From positions 1-9,122 of the forward strand of contig DASRJO010000065.1 in the NCBI GenBank assembly GCA_035649435.1: DNA of 9,122 bases, given 5' to 3'. This stretch comes from DASRJW01 sp035649435. GTDB taxonomy: Bacteria; Krumholzibacteriota; Krumholzibacteriia; G020349025. The notes below the pieces were generated by a model. The model made no database searches, was not told the origin of the DNA, and saw only the letters and a list, made by a program, of their open reading frames with translations. Positions 1 to 6,442 of this stretch are shown one piece after another (positions within the stretch are counted from its first letter, which is position 1; every line of letters starts with the position of its first letter). A program made the translations under genes and the position numbers.

Positions 1-1
1 C

Positions 2-217
2 GAGCGCCGGCGCTCGTCCGAGAACACGGTCGGTGCAGACGAGGCCTTGGAATCGCTCTATCGCTTTTCCGTCATCGGTTACGAACGCCGGAGCGGCTAT
101 GGCGGCAGCTCGTGGGCCTTCCATTACACGAACCCCGAGGCTGGCTGGGACAGCCGCGCCTCGCGCTTCAAGGTCCACCTCGGCTTGAAGGAATTCGCCA
201 AGCTGCGCGAAGATTGA
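2..217 (+). CDS. C-terminal fragment of an unidentified protein (possibly a P-loop ATPase)
   Basis: This is the end of a gene that starts left of the window: 71 codons are open from base 2 to a TGA at 215-217. Visible sequence includes YRFSVIGYERRSGYGGSSWAFHY and, near the end, VHLGLKEFAKLRED. The aromatic and glycine-rich stretch followed by a VHxGLKE tail reminds me of the C-terminal end of large Sll1717-type P-loop ATPases. That is recall of a pattern, because no catalytic motif lies inside the window. Codon use is GC-rich like its neighbours. The gene converges on the outer-membrane protein gene at 330-956. No terminator is seen for it, except that the hairpin at 279-314 could also slow plus-strand transcripts. 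The coding status is fairly sure; the function is not. Confidence 0.6.
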   Translation, partial: ERRRSSENTVGADEALESLYRFSVIGYERRSGYGGSSWAFHYTNPEAGWDSRASRFKVHLGLKEFAKLRED

Positions 218-271
218 AGCAGGGCGGCGTCCGCTGACCGCGAACGCAGCGATGGATCAGCCCAGGTAGCG

Positions 272-314
272 AAAAAAACGAAGCGCTGGCAGTCGCGAGA
301 TTGCCAGCGCTTCG
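272..314 (-). terminator. Rho-independent terminator of the outer-membrane protein gene
   Basis: A perfect 13-bp stem (279-291 paired with 302-314, arm CGAAGCGCTGGCA) encloses a 10-nt loop. Read on the minus strand, it is followed directly by seven T residues (272-278 is A7 on the plus strand). It begins 16 bp past the TAA of the minus-strand outer-membrane protein gene. Orientation and spacing fit an intrinsic terminator for that gene. Confidence 0.9.
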
Positions 315-329
315 AACTCGTCGACGGGG

Positions 330-956
330 TTAGCGGCCACCCAGCTTGATGATCAGGCCGCCGGTCACTTCCCATTGATCGAGGAACTCGCCTTCGGACA
401 CGGGCCAGCAGCCGTAGAACGGGTCGCACCAGACCGACTCACCCGTGGTGATCCAGGTCGGAATCCAGCGGAAGTCGGCACGGATGCCGAACTTCTCGTT
501 GACGTCGCGGCGCACGCCCGCCCCGAGGTTCCATGCGAAGCGCCCGACGGTCTCGGCGTTGTCCGCGTAGAAGACCGACGCTCCGAGACCTGCGGTGATG
601 TAGGGCCTGGCCGGTCCGCCCTGGCGCGTCGCGTACCAGATGCCGTTCAGCATGAAGTCGTCGCGCGAGAACGACCCCGTTCGGATGCCGCCGCCGATGA
701 CATCGGCTTCCCAGTCGCCTTCCCAGTGACTCCAGTAGAGTTCGGCCACCGAGTTTCTCGCCATGTTGAAGTCCAAGGCGAGGCCGTACGCGGCCGCGTC
801 TTTGACGTCGAACTCGGTGACACCGCCCAGGTTGGAGATTCCGCTGCTCCAGCGGTAGCCGCCGAAGGGAATGAGCTCGGTACTTATGACTTGCGCGCGG
901 GCGCTGGCGCTCGACAGAGCAAACAGCACCGACAGCACCGCGATCACCTTGCGCAT
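330..956 (-). CDS. Secreted outer-membrane beta-barrel protein
   Basis: This gene encodes 208 residues. Residues 1-21 form a Sec signal peptide: a short basic start (MRK), a hydrophobic core (VIAVLSVLFAL) and an A-R-A site before Gln22. The mature part alternates hydrophobic and polar residues with many Trp, Tyr and Gly. It has strand-like segments such as RPYITAGLGASVFY (117-130) and FAWNLGAGVRRDV (140-152), the pattern of the OmpA-like/OMP_b-brl small barrels with about eight strands. The chain ends IIKLGGR, without the usual terminal Phe. Cys177 and Cys183 (CDPFYGC) may close a surface loop. The ATG at 954-956 is set by an AAGGAG Shine-Dalgarno site eight bases upstream. The open frame runs far upstream, but the signal peptide fixes this start. 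It is divergent from mqnD and ends in its own terminator. The specific function (porin, adhesin or structural) cannot be told. Confidence 0.88.
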   Translation of the reverse strand: MRKVIAVLSVLFALSSASARAQVISTELIPFGGYRWSSGISNLGGVTEFDVKDAAAYGLALDFNMARNSVAELYWSHWEGDWEADVIGGGIRTGSFSRDDFMLNGIWYATRQGGPARPYITAGLGASVFYADNAETVGRFAWNLGAGVRRDVNEKFGIRADFRWIPTWITTGESVWCDPFYGCWPVSEGEFLDQWEVTGGLIIKLGGR

Positions 957-1016
957 TACAGACTCCTTCTCACGTTGAAACGAACCCATGGTTTCCGGTC
1001 GCAGTGGGACCCGTGC

Positions 1017-1045
1017 ACTTTGAGGAGCACGTCGGGAATGGTCAA
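1017..1045 (-). promoter_or_regulatory. Candidate promoter of the outer-membrane protein gene
   Basis: On the minus strand a TTGACC box (1045-1040) is followed after 17 bp by CAAAGT (1022-1017). The -35 box matches five of six consensus bases; the -10 box matches only three. It would give a leader of roughly 55 nt before the ATG at 956. The position is sensible, but the weak -10 box keeps this tentative. Confidence 0.3.
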
Positions 1046-1118
1046 ATCGTCGGTGGATGGTAGTCGATGGCCGCACCCGTGTCCATCGTGGGCCCGCGGC
1101 GGAGCGCACGTGTCGCGG

Positions 1119-1148
1119 TTGCGGAAGTCTGTCCGGGGACGGTATAGT
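1119..1148 (+). promoter_or_regulatory. Candidate sigma70-type promoter of mqnD
   Basis: TATAGT at 1143-1148 matches five of six bases of the -10 consensus. TTGCGG at 1119-1124 is a weak -35 (three of six), 18 bp upstream. A transcript would begin near 1155, about 24 nt before the GTG start at 1179, which leaves just enough room for the GGAG and GAGG ribosome-binding bases seen at 1163-1174. This supports the downstream GTG as the true start rather than any earlier in-frame codon. Confidence 0.45.
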
Positions 1149-1178
1149 CCCGGCCTTGCGACCGGAGAGCGAGGCGAC

Positions 1179-2012
1179 GTGCTGCTGCGACTCGGACACA
1201 GCCCCGATCCCGACGATGCCTTCATGTTCTACGCGCTCGCCAAAGGGCTCGTGGACACCGAGGGCCTCGAGTTCGAGCACGTGCTGCAGGACATCGAAAC
1301 GCTGAATCGGCGCGCCGAGAATGGCGAGCTCGAGATCACGGCGCTCTCGGTGTACGCCTATTCCTTCTTGCACGAACGCTACCTGCTGCTGCCGCACGGT
1401 GCCAGCATGGGCGACGGCTATGGACCGCTGATCGTTTCGCGCAAGCCCATGCGCGTCGAAGACCTGCAGGACGTGTGCATCGCAGTGCCGGGGACGCGCA
1501 CATCGGCATTCCTCGCCGCGCGGCTCGCGCTCGGCTACTTCCAGCACACCCAGGTGCCGTTCGACCAGATCATGGAGACCGTGCTCGCCGGCGAAGCCGA
1601 CGCGGGGCTGTTGATCCACGAAGGTCAGCTCACCTACGCCGGGCACGATCTCAACAAGGTGCTCGACCTCGGCGAGTGGTGGCGCGATGAGACTGGCGGC
1701 CTGCCCCTCCCGCTCGGCGTCAACGCGGTGCGGCGTGATCTGCCCGAGGAGCTCGTGCAGCGCATCGTGCGCGTGCTCGGTCGCAGCATCGATCATGCGT
1801 TGCGTCATCGCGAACCTGCTGTCGAGCACGCACTGCGTTATGGGCGCGGTCTCGATCGCAAGCTCGCCGATCGCTTCATCGGCATGTACGTCAACGACCT
1901 CACTCGCGATCTCGGCGAGCGCGGGCGCAGCGGCATCCACGAGTTCCTGCGCCGCGGCCACGAGGCCGGCCTCGTGCCTGCAGCCGTTCCGGTCGAGTTC
2001 GCTGCGGCTTGA
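1179..2012 (+). CDS. mqnD: MqnD-like menaquinone biosynthesis enzyme (1,4-dihydroxy-6-naphthoate synthase family)
   Basis: This gene encodes 277 residues of the VitK2_biosynth (MqnA/MqnD) family, which has a periplasmic-binding-protein-like fold. MqnD converts cyclic de-hypoxanthine futalosine to 1,4-dihydroxy-6-naphthoate in the cytoplasmic futalosine route to menaquinone. Motifs seen are GHSPDPDDAFMFY (6-18, matching the family SPCPNDTF region), SMGDGYGPLIVS (76-87), PGTRTSAFL (104-112), LLIHEGQLTY (144-153) and GLPLPLGVNAV (174-184). His147 lies where the catalytic His of the Thermus enzyme is proposed. The length is normal. The frame stays open far upstream, over the divergent gene, but homology begins at LLRLGHSPD. 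The GTG at 1179 follows GGAG/GAGG and a candidate promoter. No other mqn gene is in the window. HSPDPDD instead of SPCPND marks a divergent subgroup, so an MqnA-like or related lyase role remains possible. Confidence 0.85.
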   Translation: MLLRLGHSPDPDDAFMFYALAKGLVDTEGLEFEHVLQDIETLNRRAENGELEITALSVYAYSFLHERYLLLPHGASMGDGYGPLIVSRKPMRVEDLQDVCIAVPGTRTSAFLAARLALGYFQHTQVPFDQIMETVLAGEADAGLLIHEGQLTYAGHDLNKVLDLGEWWRDETGGLPLPLGVNAVRRDLPEELVQRIVRVLGRSIDHALRHREPAVEHALRYGRGLDRKLADRFIGMYVNDLTRDLGERGRSGIHEFLRRGHEAGLVPAAVPVEFAAA

Positions 2013-2077
2013 AACCTCCAGGCGCCCAATCACTGGCAGAAACATTGCTCGCAGTCGAATTCGTCGTCCTCAAAGAC

Positions 2078-2143
2078 AATCCCGGACGACGCGTCATGCC
2101 TCGTCGCATCCTGGCGTGACGCGTCGCTCTGGGATTTTTCTTT
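2078..2143 (+). terminator. Interrupted-stem intrinsic terminator after mqnD
   Basis: A 14-bp upper stem (2087-2100 with 2113-2126, including one U-G pair) carries a 12-nt loop. An internal loop (GGA against CTCT) separates it from a 6-bp lower stem, AATCCC at 2078-2083 with GGGATT at 2131-2136. TTTCTTT follows immediately at 2137-2143. The order stem then T-tract fits plus-strand termination of mqnD, 65 bp past its stop. The last T is also the first base of the convergent gene's stop complement. The minus-strand side lacks a clear T-run, so termination there would be weaker. Confidence 0.75.
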
Positions 2144-2859
2144 CAGCGCGCCTGGAGTGTGAACGCCGCGATCGGCGCGGCGAAAACGGCAGACTTGTGC
2201 GAGCGCAATGCGGTGTCCAAGAAGTTGCGTTCCGTGGCGAGGAAGGCTTCGACGACGTCGGGATCGAAGTGTGCGCCTGCTTGGGCGAGGATGAGCTTGC
2301 GGGCGACGGTGTGATCGAACGCAGGCTTGTACGGCCGCTCCGAAGTGAGGGCATCGTAGACGTCGGCGAGAGCGACGATGCGGGCCGCGAGCGGGATCTG
2401 CGCGCCGCGCAAGCCGAACGGGTAGCCACTGCCGTTCCAGCGCTCGTGATGGTAGAGCGCGACGTCGTGTCCCAGGACGAGGAAACGATCCTCCGGGTCG
2501 AGACGACCGAGCTCTTGCAGCGCGCGTCCGCCGGCCGTCGTGTGCAGCTTCATCGCCGCGAACTCGTCGGCCGCGAGCGGTCCGCGCTTGCACAGGATCC
2601 ACTCGGAAACACGGAGCTTGCCGACATCGTGCAACGTGCTCGCCTGGGGCAGAACCGCGCCAGCCGCACGCAACGACGCGCGATGGCGCGGATGAGTGGC
2701 GAGATCCTCGACCAGGAGCCGGGTGTAGAAGGGGAGCCGCTGCAGGTGGGCGCCGGTCACGGGATCGTGCCGCGCCAGCGCCGCGACGAGATCCTGGGCC
2801 CGCTGCCGCGGCGAGCGCTGCAACACTTCGCCGCTTTCCCGACATCGCATCCGCCGCAC
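2143..2859 (-). CDS. Stand-alone HD-GYP domain protein (probable cyclic-di-GMP phosphodiesterase)
   Basis: This gene encodes 238 residues that are almost entirely one HD-GYP domain. The family hydrolyses cyclic-di-GMP with a metal centre in the cytoplasm. Metal-ligand motifs are all present: His38 (TGAHLQRL), His77-Asp78 with Lys81 (LHDVGK), His106, His137-His138 (YHHERW), and Asp166 in ALADVYDALTSERPY. The GYP signature is at 145-147 (NGSGYP). Asn142 stands where most members have Asp in HHExxDGxGYP. No receiver, PAS, GAF or membrane segment precedes the domain, so the input signal must come from a partner or from expression control. Two starts are possible: GTG at 2859, or ATG at 2850, the latter five bases after GGGGG. 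The promoter just upstream places the transcript start near 2879 and rules out longer forms. The gene is convergent with mqnD and divergent from the ABC operon. Confidence 0.88.
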   Translation of the reverse strand: MRRMRCRESGEVLQRSPRQRAQDLVAALARHDPVTGAHLQRLPFYTRLLVEDLATHPRHRASLRAAGAVLPQASTLHDVGKLRVSEWILCKRGPLAADEFAAMKLHTTAGGRALQELGRLDPEDRFLVLGHDVALYHHERWNGSGYPFGLRGAQIPLAARIVALADVYDALTSERPYKPAFDHTVARKLILAQAGAHFDPDVVEAFLATERNFLDTALRSHKSAVFAAPIAAFTLQAR

Positions 2860-2885
2860 CCCCAGGAGCCGTGGCCGGACGGGGC

Positions 2886-2915
2886 AATCTAGGCCGGCGT
2901 TTCCACGCCTGTCAA
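2886..2915 (-). promoter_or_regulatory. Strong sigma70-type promoter of the HD-GYP gene
   Basis: On the minus strand TTGACA (2915-2910) is a perfect -35 box. After 18 bp comes TAGATT (2891-2886), matching four of six -10 bases. Transcription would begin near 2879, giving a leader of about 20 to 29 nt to either candidate start of the HD-GYP gene. This is the closest match to consensus that I find in the window. Confidence 0.65.
2896..2909. promoter_or_regulatory. Operator-like inverted repeat inside the HD-GYP promoter spacer
   Basis: GGCGT (2896-2900) and ACGCC (2905-2909) form a perfect 5-bp inverted repeat around four bases (TTCC). It lies wholly between the -35 and -10 boxes of the HD-GYP promoter. 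A dimeric regulator bound there would block RNA polymerase. Short GC-rich repeats also arise by chance in such DNA, so regulation is an inference from position. Confidence 0.35.
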
Positions 2916-2951
2916 CGCGCCCCGCGATGCCCGCCTGGACTCGCCAGGGGC

Positions 2952-2980
2952 TTGCTTCACGGCGCCGGGCGTCCTACTCT
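2952..2980 (+). promoter_or_regulatory. Candidate promoter of the ABC exporter operon
   Basis: TTGCTT (2952-2957) is followed after exactly 17 bp by TACTCT (2975-2980). Each box matches only three of six consensus bases. It would give a leader of about 105 nt before the ATG at 3091. This is the best plus-strand pair in the gap by spacing, but it is weak, and another sigma factor could be used. Confidence 0.25.
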
Positions 2981-3090
2981 GCCCCCCTGGTACCGAGCTC
3001 AGGGCCACTCGGCCCGCACTCCCAACGCACGTGATTGGAACCGCGAGCGCCAGGCGGGTGTTCGAGGCTCGGAAGGGGAGAACCGCAGCA

Positions 3091-4023
3091 ATGATCGAAG
3101 TCCAAGAGCTGACCAAACTGTTCGGCGAGACGCACGCGGTCGACGGCGTGTCCTTCCGCGTCCAGAACGGCGAGATCCTCGGCTTCCTCGGCCCGAACGG
3201 CGCCGGCAAGACCACTTCGATGCGCGTCATCACCTGCTACCTGCCGCCGACATCGGGGCGCGTGCTCGTCGACGGTCTGGACGTGGTCGAGCGCTCGCTC
3301 GAGGTGCGGCAGAAGATCGGCTACCTGCCGGAGAGCGCGCCGCTGTATCTCGATATGAATGTGGTCGATTACCTCGACTTCATCGCCGCGGTGCGCCGCG
3401 TGCCGAAGCTGCAGGTGCGCCAGAAGGTGAAGCATGCCGTGGAAGTCTGCGGCTTGGGGGAGGTGGTGCAGAAGAACGTCGGCCAGCTGTCGAGCGGCTA
3501 CCGCCAGCGCGTCGGGTTGGCGCAGGCGATCCTGCACGACCCGGAAATCCTCGTCCTCGACGAGCCCACCCGCGGCCTCGATCCCAATCAGATCATCGAG
3601 ATCCGTCACCTGATCCGCGAGCTCGGCCGGCAGAAGACGGTGATCTTCTCGACCCACATCCTGCAGGAAGTGGAAGCGCTCTGCGACCGGGTGCTGATCA
3701 TCGACAAGGGCAAGATCGTTTTCGACGGCTCCAAGGACGAGCTGGCGCTCTCGGCCTCCGGCCGCGAGCTGATCTACGTCGAGCTGCGCGCCGATGGCGA
3801 CGTGCGTGACCAGCTGCGGCAAGTGGCGCAGGTGGAGGCGGTGCACCTCGTGGCCAAAGGCAGCGACGGCCAGGTGCAGTTGCGTGTCGAGGCCGCCCGC
3901 GGCAGCGACGTGCGCGAGCGCATCTTCCGCACCGCCGTGGAAAAAGGTTGGACCTTGCTCGAGCTGCGCCGGGACACCCGCAGCTTCGAGGACGTCTTCC
4001 GCGAGCTCACGATGTCATCCTGA
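3091..4023 (+). CDS. ABC transporter ATP-binding protein, GldA-type (ABC-2 exporter)
   Basis: This gene encodes 310 residues forming the cytoplasmic ATPase of an ABC-2 exporter. An ATPase domain covers about residues 2-220: Walker A GPNGAGKTT (34-42), signature LSSGY (133-137), Walker B ILVLDEP (153-159), D-loop GLDP (162-165) and switch His189 (STH). The Q-loop position reads GYLPE (77-81), Glu instead of Gln, as is usual in GldA-type proteins. Residues 220-310 form a regulatory tail ending RSFEDVFRELT, typical of this group. I chose the ATG at 3091 because MIEVQELTKLFG is the normal family start and AAGGGGAG lies ten bases upstream; an earlier in-frame GTG at 3031 adds an unlikely basic stretch. 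It heads a five-gene cluster and is followed by its permease after 83 bp. Confidence 0.93.
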   Translation: MIEVQELTKLFGETHAVDGVSFRVQNGEILGFLGPNGAGKTTSMRVITCYLPPTSGRVLVDGLDVVERSLEVRQKIGYLPESAPLYLDMNVVDYLDFIAAVRRVPKLQVRQKVKHAVEVCGLGEVVQKNVGQLSSGYRQRVGLAQAILHDPEILVLDEPTRGLDPNQIIEIRHLIRELGRQKTVIFSTHILQEVEALCDRVLIIDKGKIVFDGSKDELALSASGRELIYVELRADGDVRDQLRQVAQVEAVHLVAKGSDGQVQLRVEAARGSDVRERIFRTAVEKGWTLLELRRDTRSFEDVFRELTMSS

Positions 4024-4106
4024 GCCATGCCGCAATCACCGTGGAAGGTAGAGTCCATGCCCACAAGCGGCACGCACCATGGCAGAGGGAGGCTGAGAGC
4101 GCGTCC

Positions 4107-4811
4107 ATGTCCAACGTGATGCCGATCCTGAAGAAGGAACTCCGGTCGTACTTCGCTTCGCCCGTGGCCTACATCGTGCTTTCGGTGTTCGTGCTCATCT
4201 GCGGCTGGTTCTTCTCGACCAGCCTGTTCGTCGTCGGCCAGGCCAGCATGCGCAACGTGTTCACGATCATCCCGTTCGTGTTCACCTTCCTCGTGCCCGC
4301 CATCACCATGCGCCTGCTGTCGGAAGAAAAGAAAACCGGGACGTTCGAGCTACTGGTCACCATGCCGATCTCGGACATCGAGGTGATCGTCGGCAAATAC
4401 CTGGCGGCGCTGGTGCTGCTCGCGGTAGCCATCGGCCTCACCAGCATCAATGCCTTCACCATCGCGATGCTGGGCAAGGCGGACCACGGCGCCACCTTCG
4501 CCGGCTACGTCGGCTTGCTGTTGCTGGGTGCCGGCTACCTCGCCATCGGGATCTTGGCGTCGAGCCTCACCGAGAACCAGATCGTTGCCTTCATCACCAG
4601 CTTCCTCGTCATCTTCGTGCTCTCGCTCATCGACAAGGTGCTGATTTTCTTCCCGGCGGCGCTGGCCAGCATCTTCGAGTACATGAGCGCCGAGTACCAT
4701 TTCAACAACATCGCCCGCGGCGTGCTCGACAGCCGCGACCTCGTCTATTACGCCAGCCTCGTCGCCATCGGACTGTACTTCTCGGCGCGAGCGCTGCACC
4801 GGCGGCTGTAG
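4107..4811 (+). CDS. ABC-2 type permease, GldF-like
   Basis: This gene encodes 234 residues of inner-membrane permease. Six helices are visible at about 20-43, 52-71, 98-122, 131-154, 159-175 and 213-230. After helix 2 comes the conserved cytoplasmic coupling segment EEKKTGTFELLVTMPIS (73-89) and then IVGKYLA (94-100), as in GldF and related ABC-2 permeases. The N-terminal ILKKELRSYFASPVAY also fits GldF. Being half-size, it probably works as a homodimer with two copies of the preceding ATPase. The ATG at 4107 gives the family-like start. The best Shine-Dalgarno sequence, GGGAGG at 4087-4092, is rather far (14 bases), and an alternative ATG lies at 4119. A 30-codon frame (4027-4119) overlaps the start and might couple translation. 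The GldG-family gene follows after 12 bp. Confidence 0.9.
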   Translation: MSNVMPILKKELRSYFASPVAYIVLSVFVLICGWFFSTSLFVVGQASMRNVFTIIPFVFTFLVPAITMRLLSEEKKTGTFELLVTMPISDIEVIVGKYLAALVLLAVAIGLTSINAFTIAMLGKADHGATFAGYVGLLLLGAGYLAIGILASSLTENQIVAFITSFLVIFVLSLIDKVLIFFPAALASIFEYMSAEYHFNNIARGVLDSRDLVYYASLVAIGLYFSARALHRRL

Positions 4812-4823
4812 GAAGGGGCGCGC

Positions 4824-6413
4824 GTGAACCGCAAGAGTGCATCGACATACGGCCTGGCCACGGCGGCCCTGGTGGTGGCCATCGTCGTGGTGGCGAACGT
4901 GGTGTCGTCCAACTTGTTCGGCCGCATCGATCTCACCGATGGCCGCATCTACAGCTTGAACGACGCGAGCAAGCGCATCGTGGGCAAGCTCGACGACACC
5001 TTCCTGGTGAAGGCCTACTTCAGCAAGAACCTGCCGTCGCCGTACAACGCCAACTCCAAGTACGTGCAGGACAAGCTGGAGGAATACCGCGCCTACGGCA
5101 AGGGACGCTTCCGCTTCGAGTTCGTCGATCCAGGCGACGACGCCAAGCTGGAAGAAGAGGCACAAAAACACCGCATCCCGCCGGTGCAGGTGCAGGTCGT
5201 CGAGCAGGACCAGTTCCAGGCGAAGAAGGCATACATGGGGCTGGTGTTCCTGTACCAGGACCGCCAGGAGACGATCCCGGTCGTCGACAATCCCATCGGC
5301 CTCGAATACGAGGTCACGTCGGCGATCAAGAAGCTCACGAGCGCCGAGGATCAGTTGCCGGTCGTCGGCTTCTTGAGCGGGCATCGCGAGCCGGGCCTCG
5401 AGCAGCTTTCCATCGTGCAGCAGGTGTTCGCCAAGCAGTACCGGCTGCAGGACGTGAACCTGGCGGGCGGGCAGCCCGTGGGCGCCGACGTGCGCGTCCT
5501 GTTGGTGGCGTCGCCGCGCAGCCCGATCAGCCCCTGGGAGCAGTACGCCATCGACCAGTTCATCATGCGCGGCGGCAAGGTCGCGTTCCTGCTCGACAAG
5601 GTGGATGCGGATCTGCAGGTTCAGCGGGCCATGCCGGTGCGGCTGAACGCCGACGAATGGCTGGCCAACTATGGGGTGCGGGTGAACGACAACCTGATCG
5701 GCGATATGCAGAACCCCGGCATGCTGACGATCACGCAGCAAGAAGGCTTCTTCCAGATGCGGAGCCAGGTGCCGTATCCGTTCATCCCAAACCTGCGTGA
5801 TTTCAACCGCGCCAACGTCATGGTCAAGGATCTCGAGCGCGTCGGCCTGTACTACGCCAGCAGCATCGACACGAGCGTGGCGAAGACGCGCGGGCTCGAG
5901 GTCGAAGCGCTGCTGTACTCGTCGCCCAAGTCCGGCATCCAGGAGCAAAACTTCAACATCAATCCGACCACGCGCTGGGCCGCGGCGGATTACGACCGTG
6001 GCCAGCAAGTGCTCGCCGCAGTCGTCTCGGGCGCTTTCACCAGCTACTTCAAGGACAAGCCGGTGCCATCGCCGAACGACAGCACGCCACCCGCGGTGGG
6101 CGAGCCCACGCTCGCCGCCTCGCCCGAGAGCCGCATCGTCGTGGTCGGCGACGGCGAGTTCTTCGTCGACGACAAGGGCGGCAACGACCGCGACAACCTG
6201 TTGTTCTTCCAGAACATGGTCGACTGGTTGATGCAGGACGAGGATCTCATCGGCATCCGCTCGCGCGAGGTCACCGACCGGCCGCTGCGCGCGGTGTCGG
6301 ATCCCACCAAACGCTTCGTCAAATACGCCAACATGCTCGGCAGCCCGCTGCTCGTGGTCGTGTTCGGCATCGTGGCCTGGCAAATCAGGCGCCGGCGCCG
6401 CATCGTGCTCTAG
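4824..6413 (+). CDS. GldG-family ABC transporter auxiliary protein
   Basis: This gene encodes 529 residues of the GldG / ABC_transp_aux family. An N-terminal helix (about 11-29) and a C-terminal helix (about 503-520, then a run of five Arg) bracket a large soluble part expected in the periplasm. Family features are DLTDGRIYSLNDASKRIV (36-53), the GLEYEVTSAIKKL segment (159-171), the LPVVGFLSGHREP strand (178-190) and VVVGDGEFFVDD near the end (439-450). In Flavobacterium, GldG works with GldA and GldF in gliding; elsewhere the module is a transporter of unknown substrate. GTG at 4824 is the start, five bases after AGGAAGGGG, which overlaps the permease stop. The length is normal for the family, with no sign of a break. 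It sits between the permease and the DUF4340 gene, the usual order. Confidence 0.92.
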   Translation: MNRKSASTYGLATAALVVAIVVVANVVSSNLFGRIDLTDGRIYSLNDASKRIVGKLDDTFLVKAYFSKNLPSPYNANSKYVQDKLEEYRAYGKGRFRFEFVDPGDDAKLEEEAQKHRIPPVQVQVVEQDQFQAKKAYMGLVFLYQDRQETIPVVDNPIGLEYEVTSAIKKLTSAEDQLPVVGFLSGHREPGLEQLSIVQQVFAKQYRLQDVNLAGGQPVGADVRVLLVASPRSPISPWEQYAIDQFIMRGGKVAFLLDKVDADLQVQRAMPVRLNADEWLANYGVRVNDNLIGDMQNPGMLTITQQEGFFQMRSQVPYPFIPNLRDFNRANVMVKDLERVGLYYASSIDTSVAKTRGLEVEALLYSSPKSGIQEQNFNINPTTRWAAADYDRGQQVLAAVVSGAFTSYFKDKPVPSPNDSTPPAVGEPTLAASPESRIVVVGDGEFFVDDKGGNDRDNLLFFQNMVDWLMQDEDLIGIRSREVTDRPLRAVSDPTKRFVKYANMLGSPLLVVVFGIVAWQIRRRRRIVL

Positions 6414-6442
6414 CGCCGCCGCGGTCGCCATTCGGAGGATGC

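Noticed and set aside
1..16. A perfect 16-bp palindrome, CGAGCGCCGGCGCTCG
   Set aside because: It lies inside a coding frame at the window edge and is pure GC-rich codon sequence; chance symmetry is likely.
375..1178. Upstream extension of the mqnD frame over the outer-membrane gene
   Set aside because: It is antisense to a gene with a clear signal peptide and Shine-Dalgarno, and MqnD homology begins only after the GTG at 1179.
957..2045. Upstream extension of the outer-membrane protein frame across mqnD on the minus strand
   Set aside because: A signal peptide and AAGGAG site at 956 mark the true start; the extension reads the reverse strand of mqnD.
2030..2142. An acidic, Cys-rich tail (FEDDEFDCEQCFCQ) that a frameshift would add to the HD-GYP protein
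   Set aside because: The HD-GYP domain already ends normally, and this stretch is occupied by the mqnD terminator stem; no slippery sequence is seen at the stop.
1687..2892. A 401-codon plus-strand frame across the end of mqnD and the HD-GYP gene
   Set aside because: It is out of frame with mqnD and antisense to the intact HD-GYP domain, and it crosses a strong terminator.
2974..3846. A 290-codon minus-strand frame opposite the ABC ATPase
   Set aside because: It mirrors the ATPase codons and has no motif of its own.
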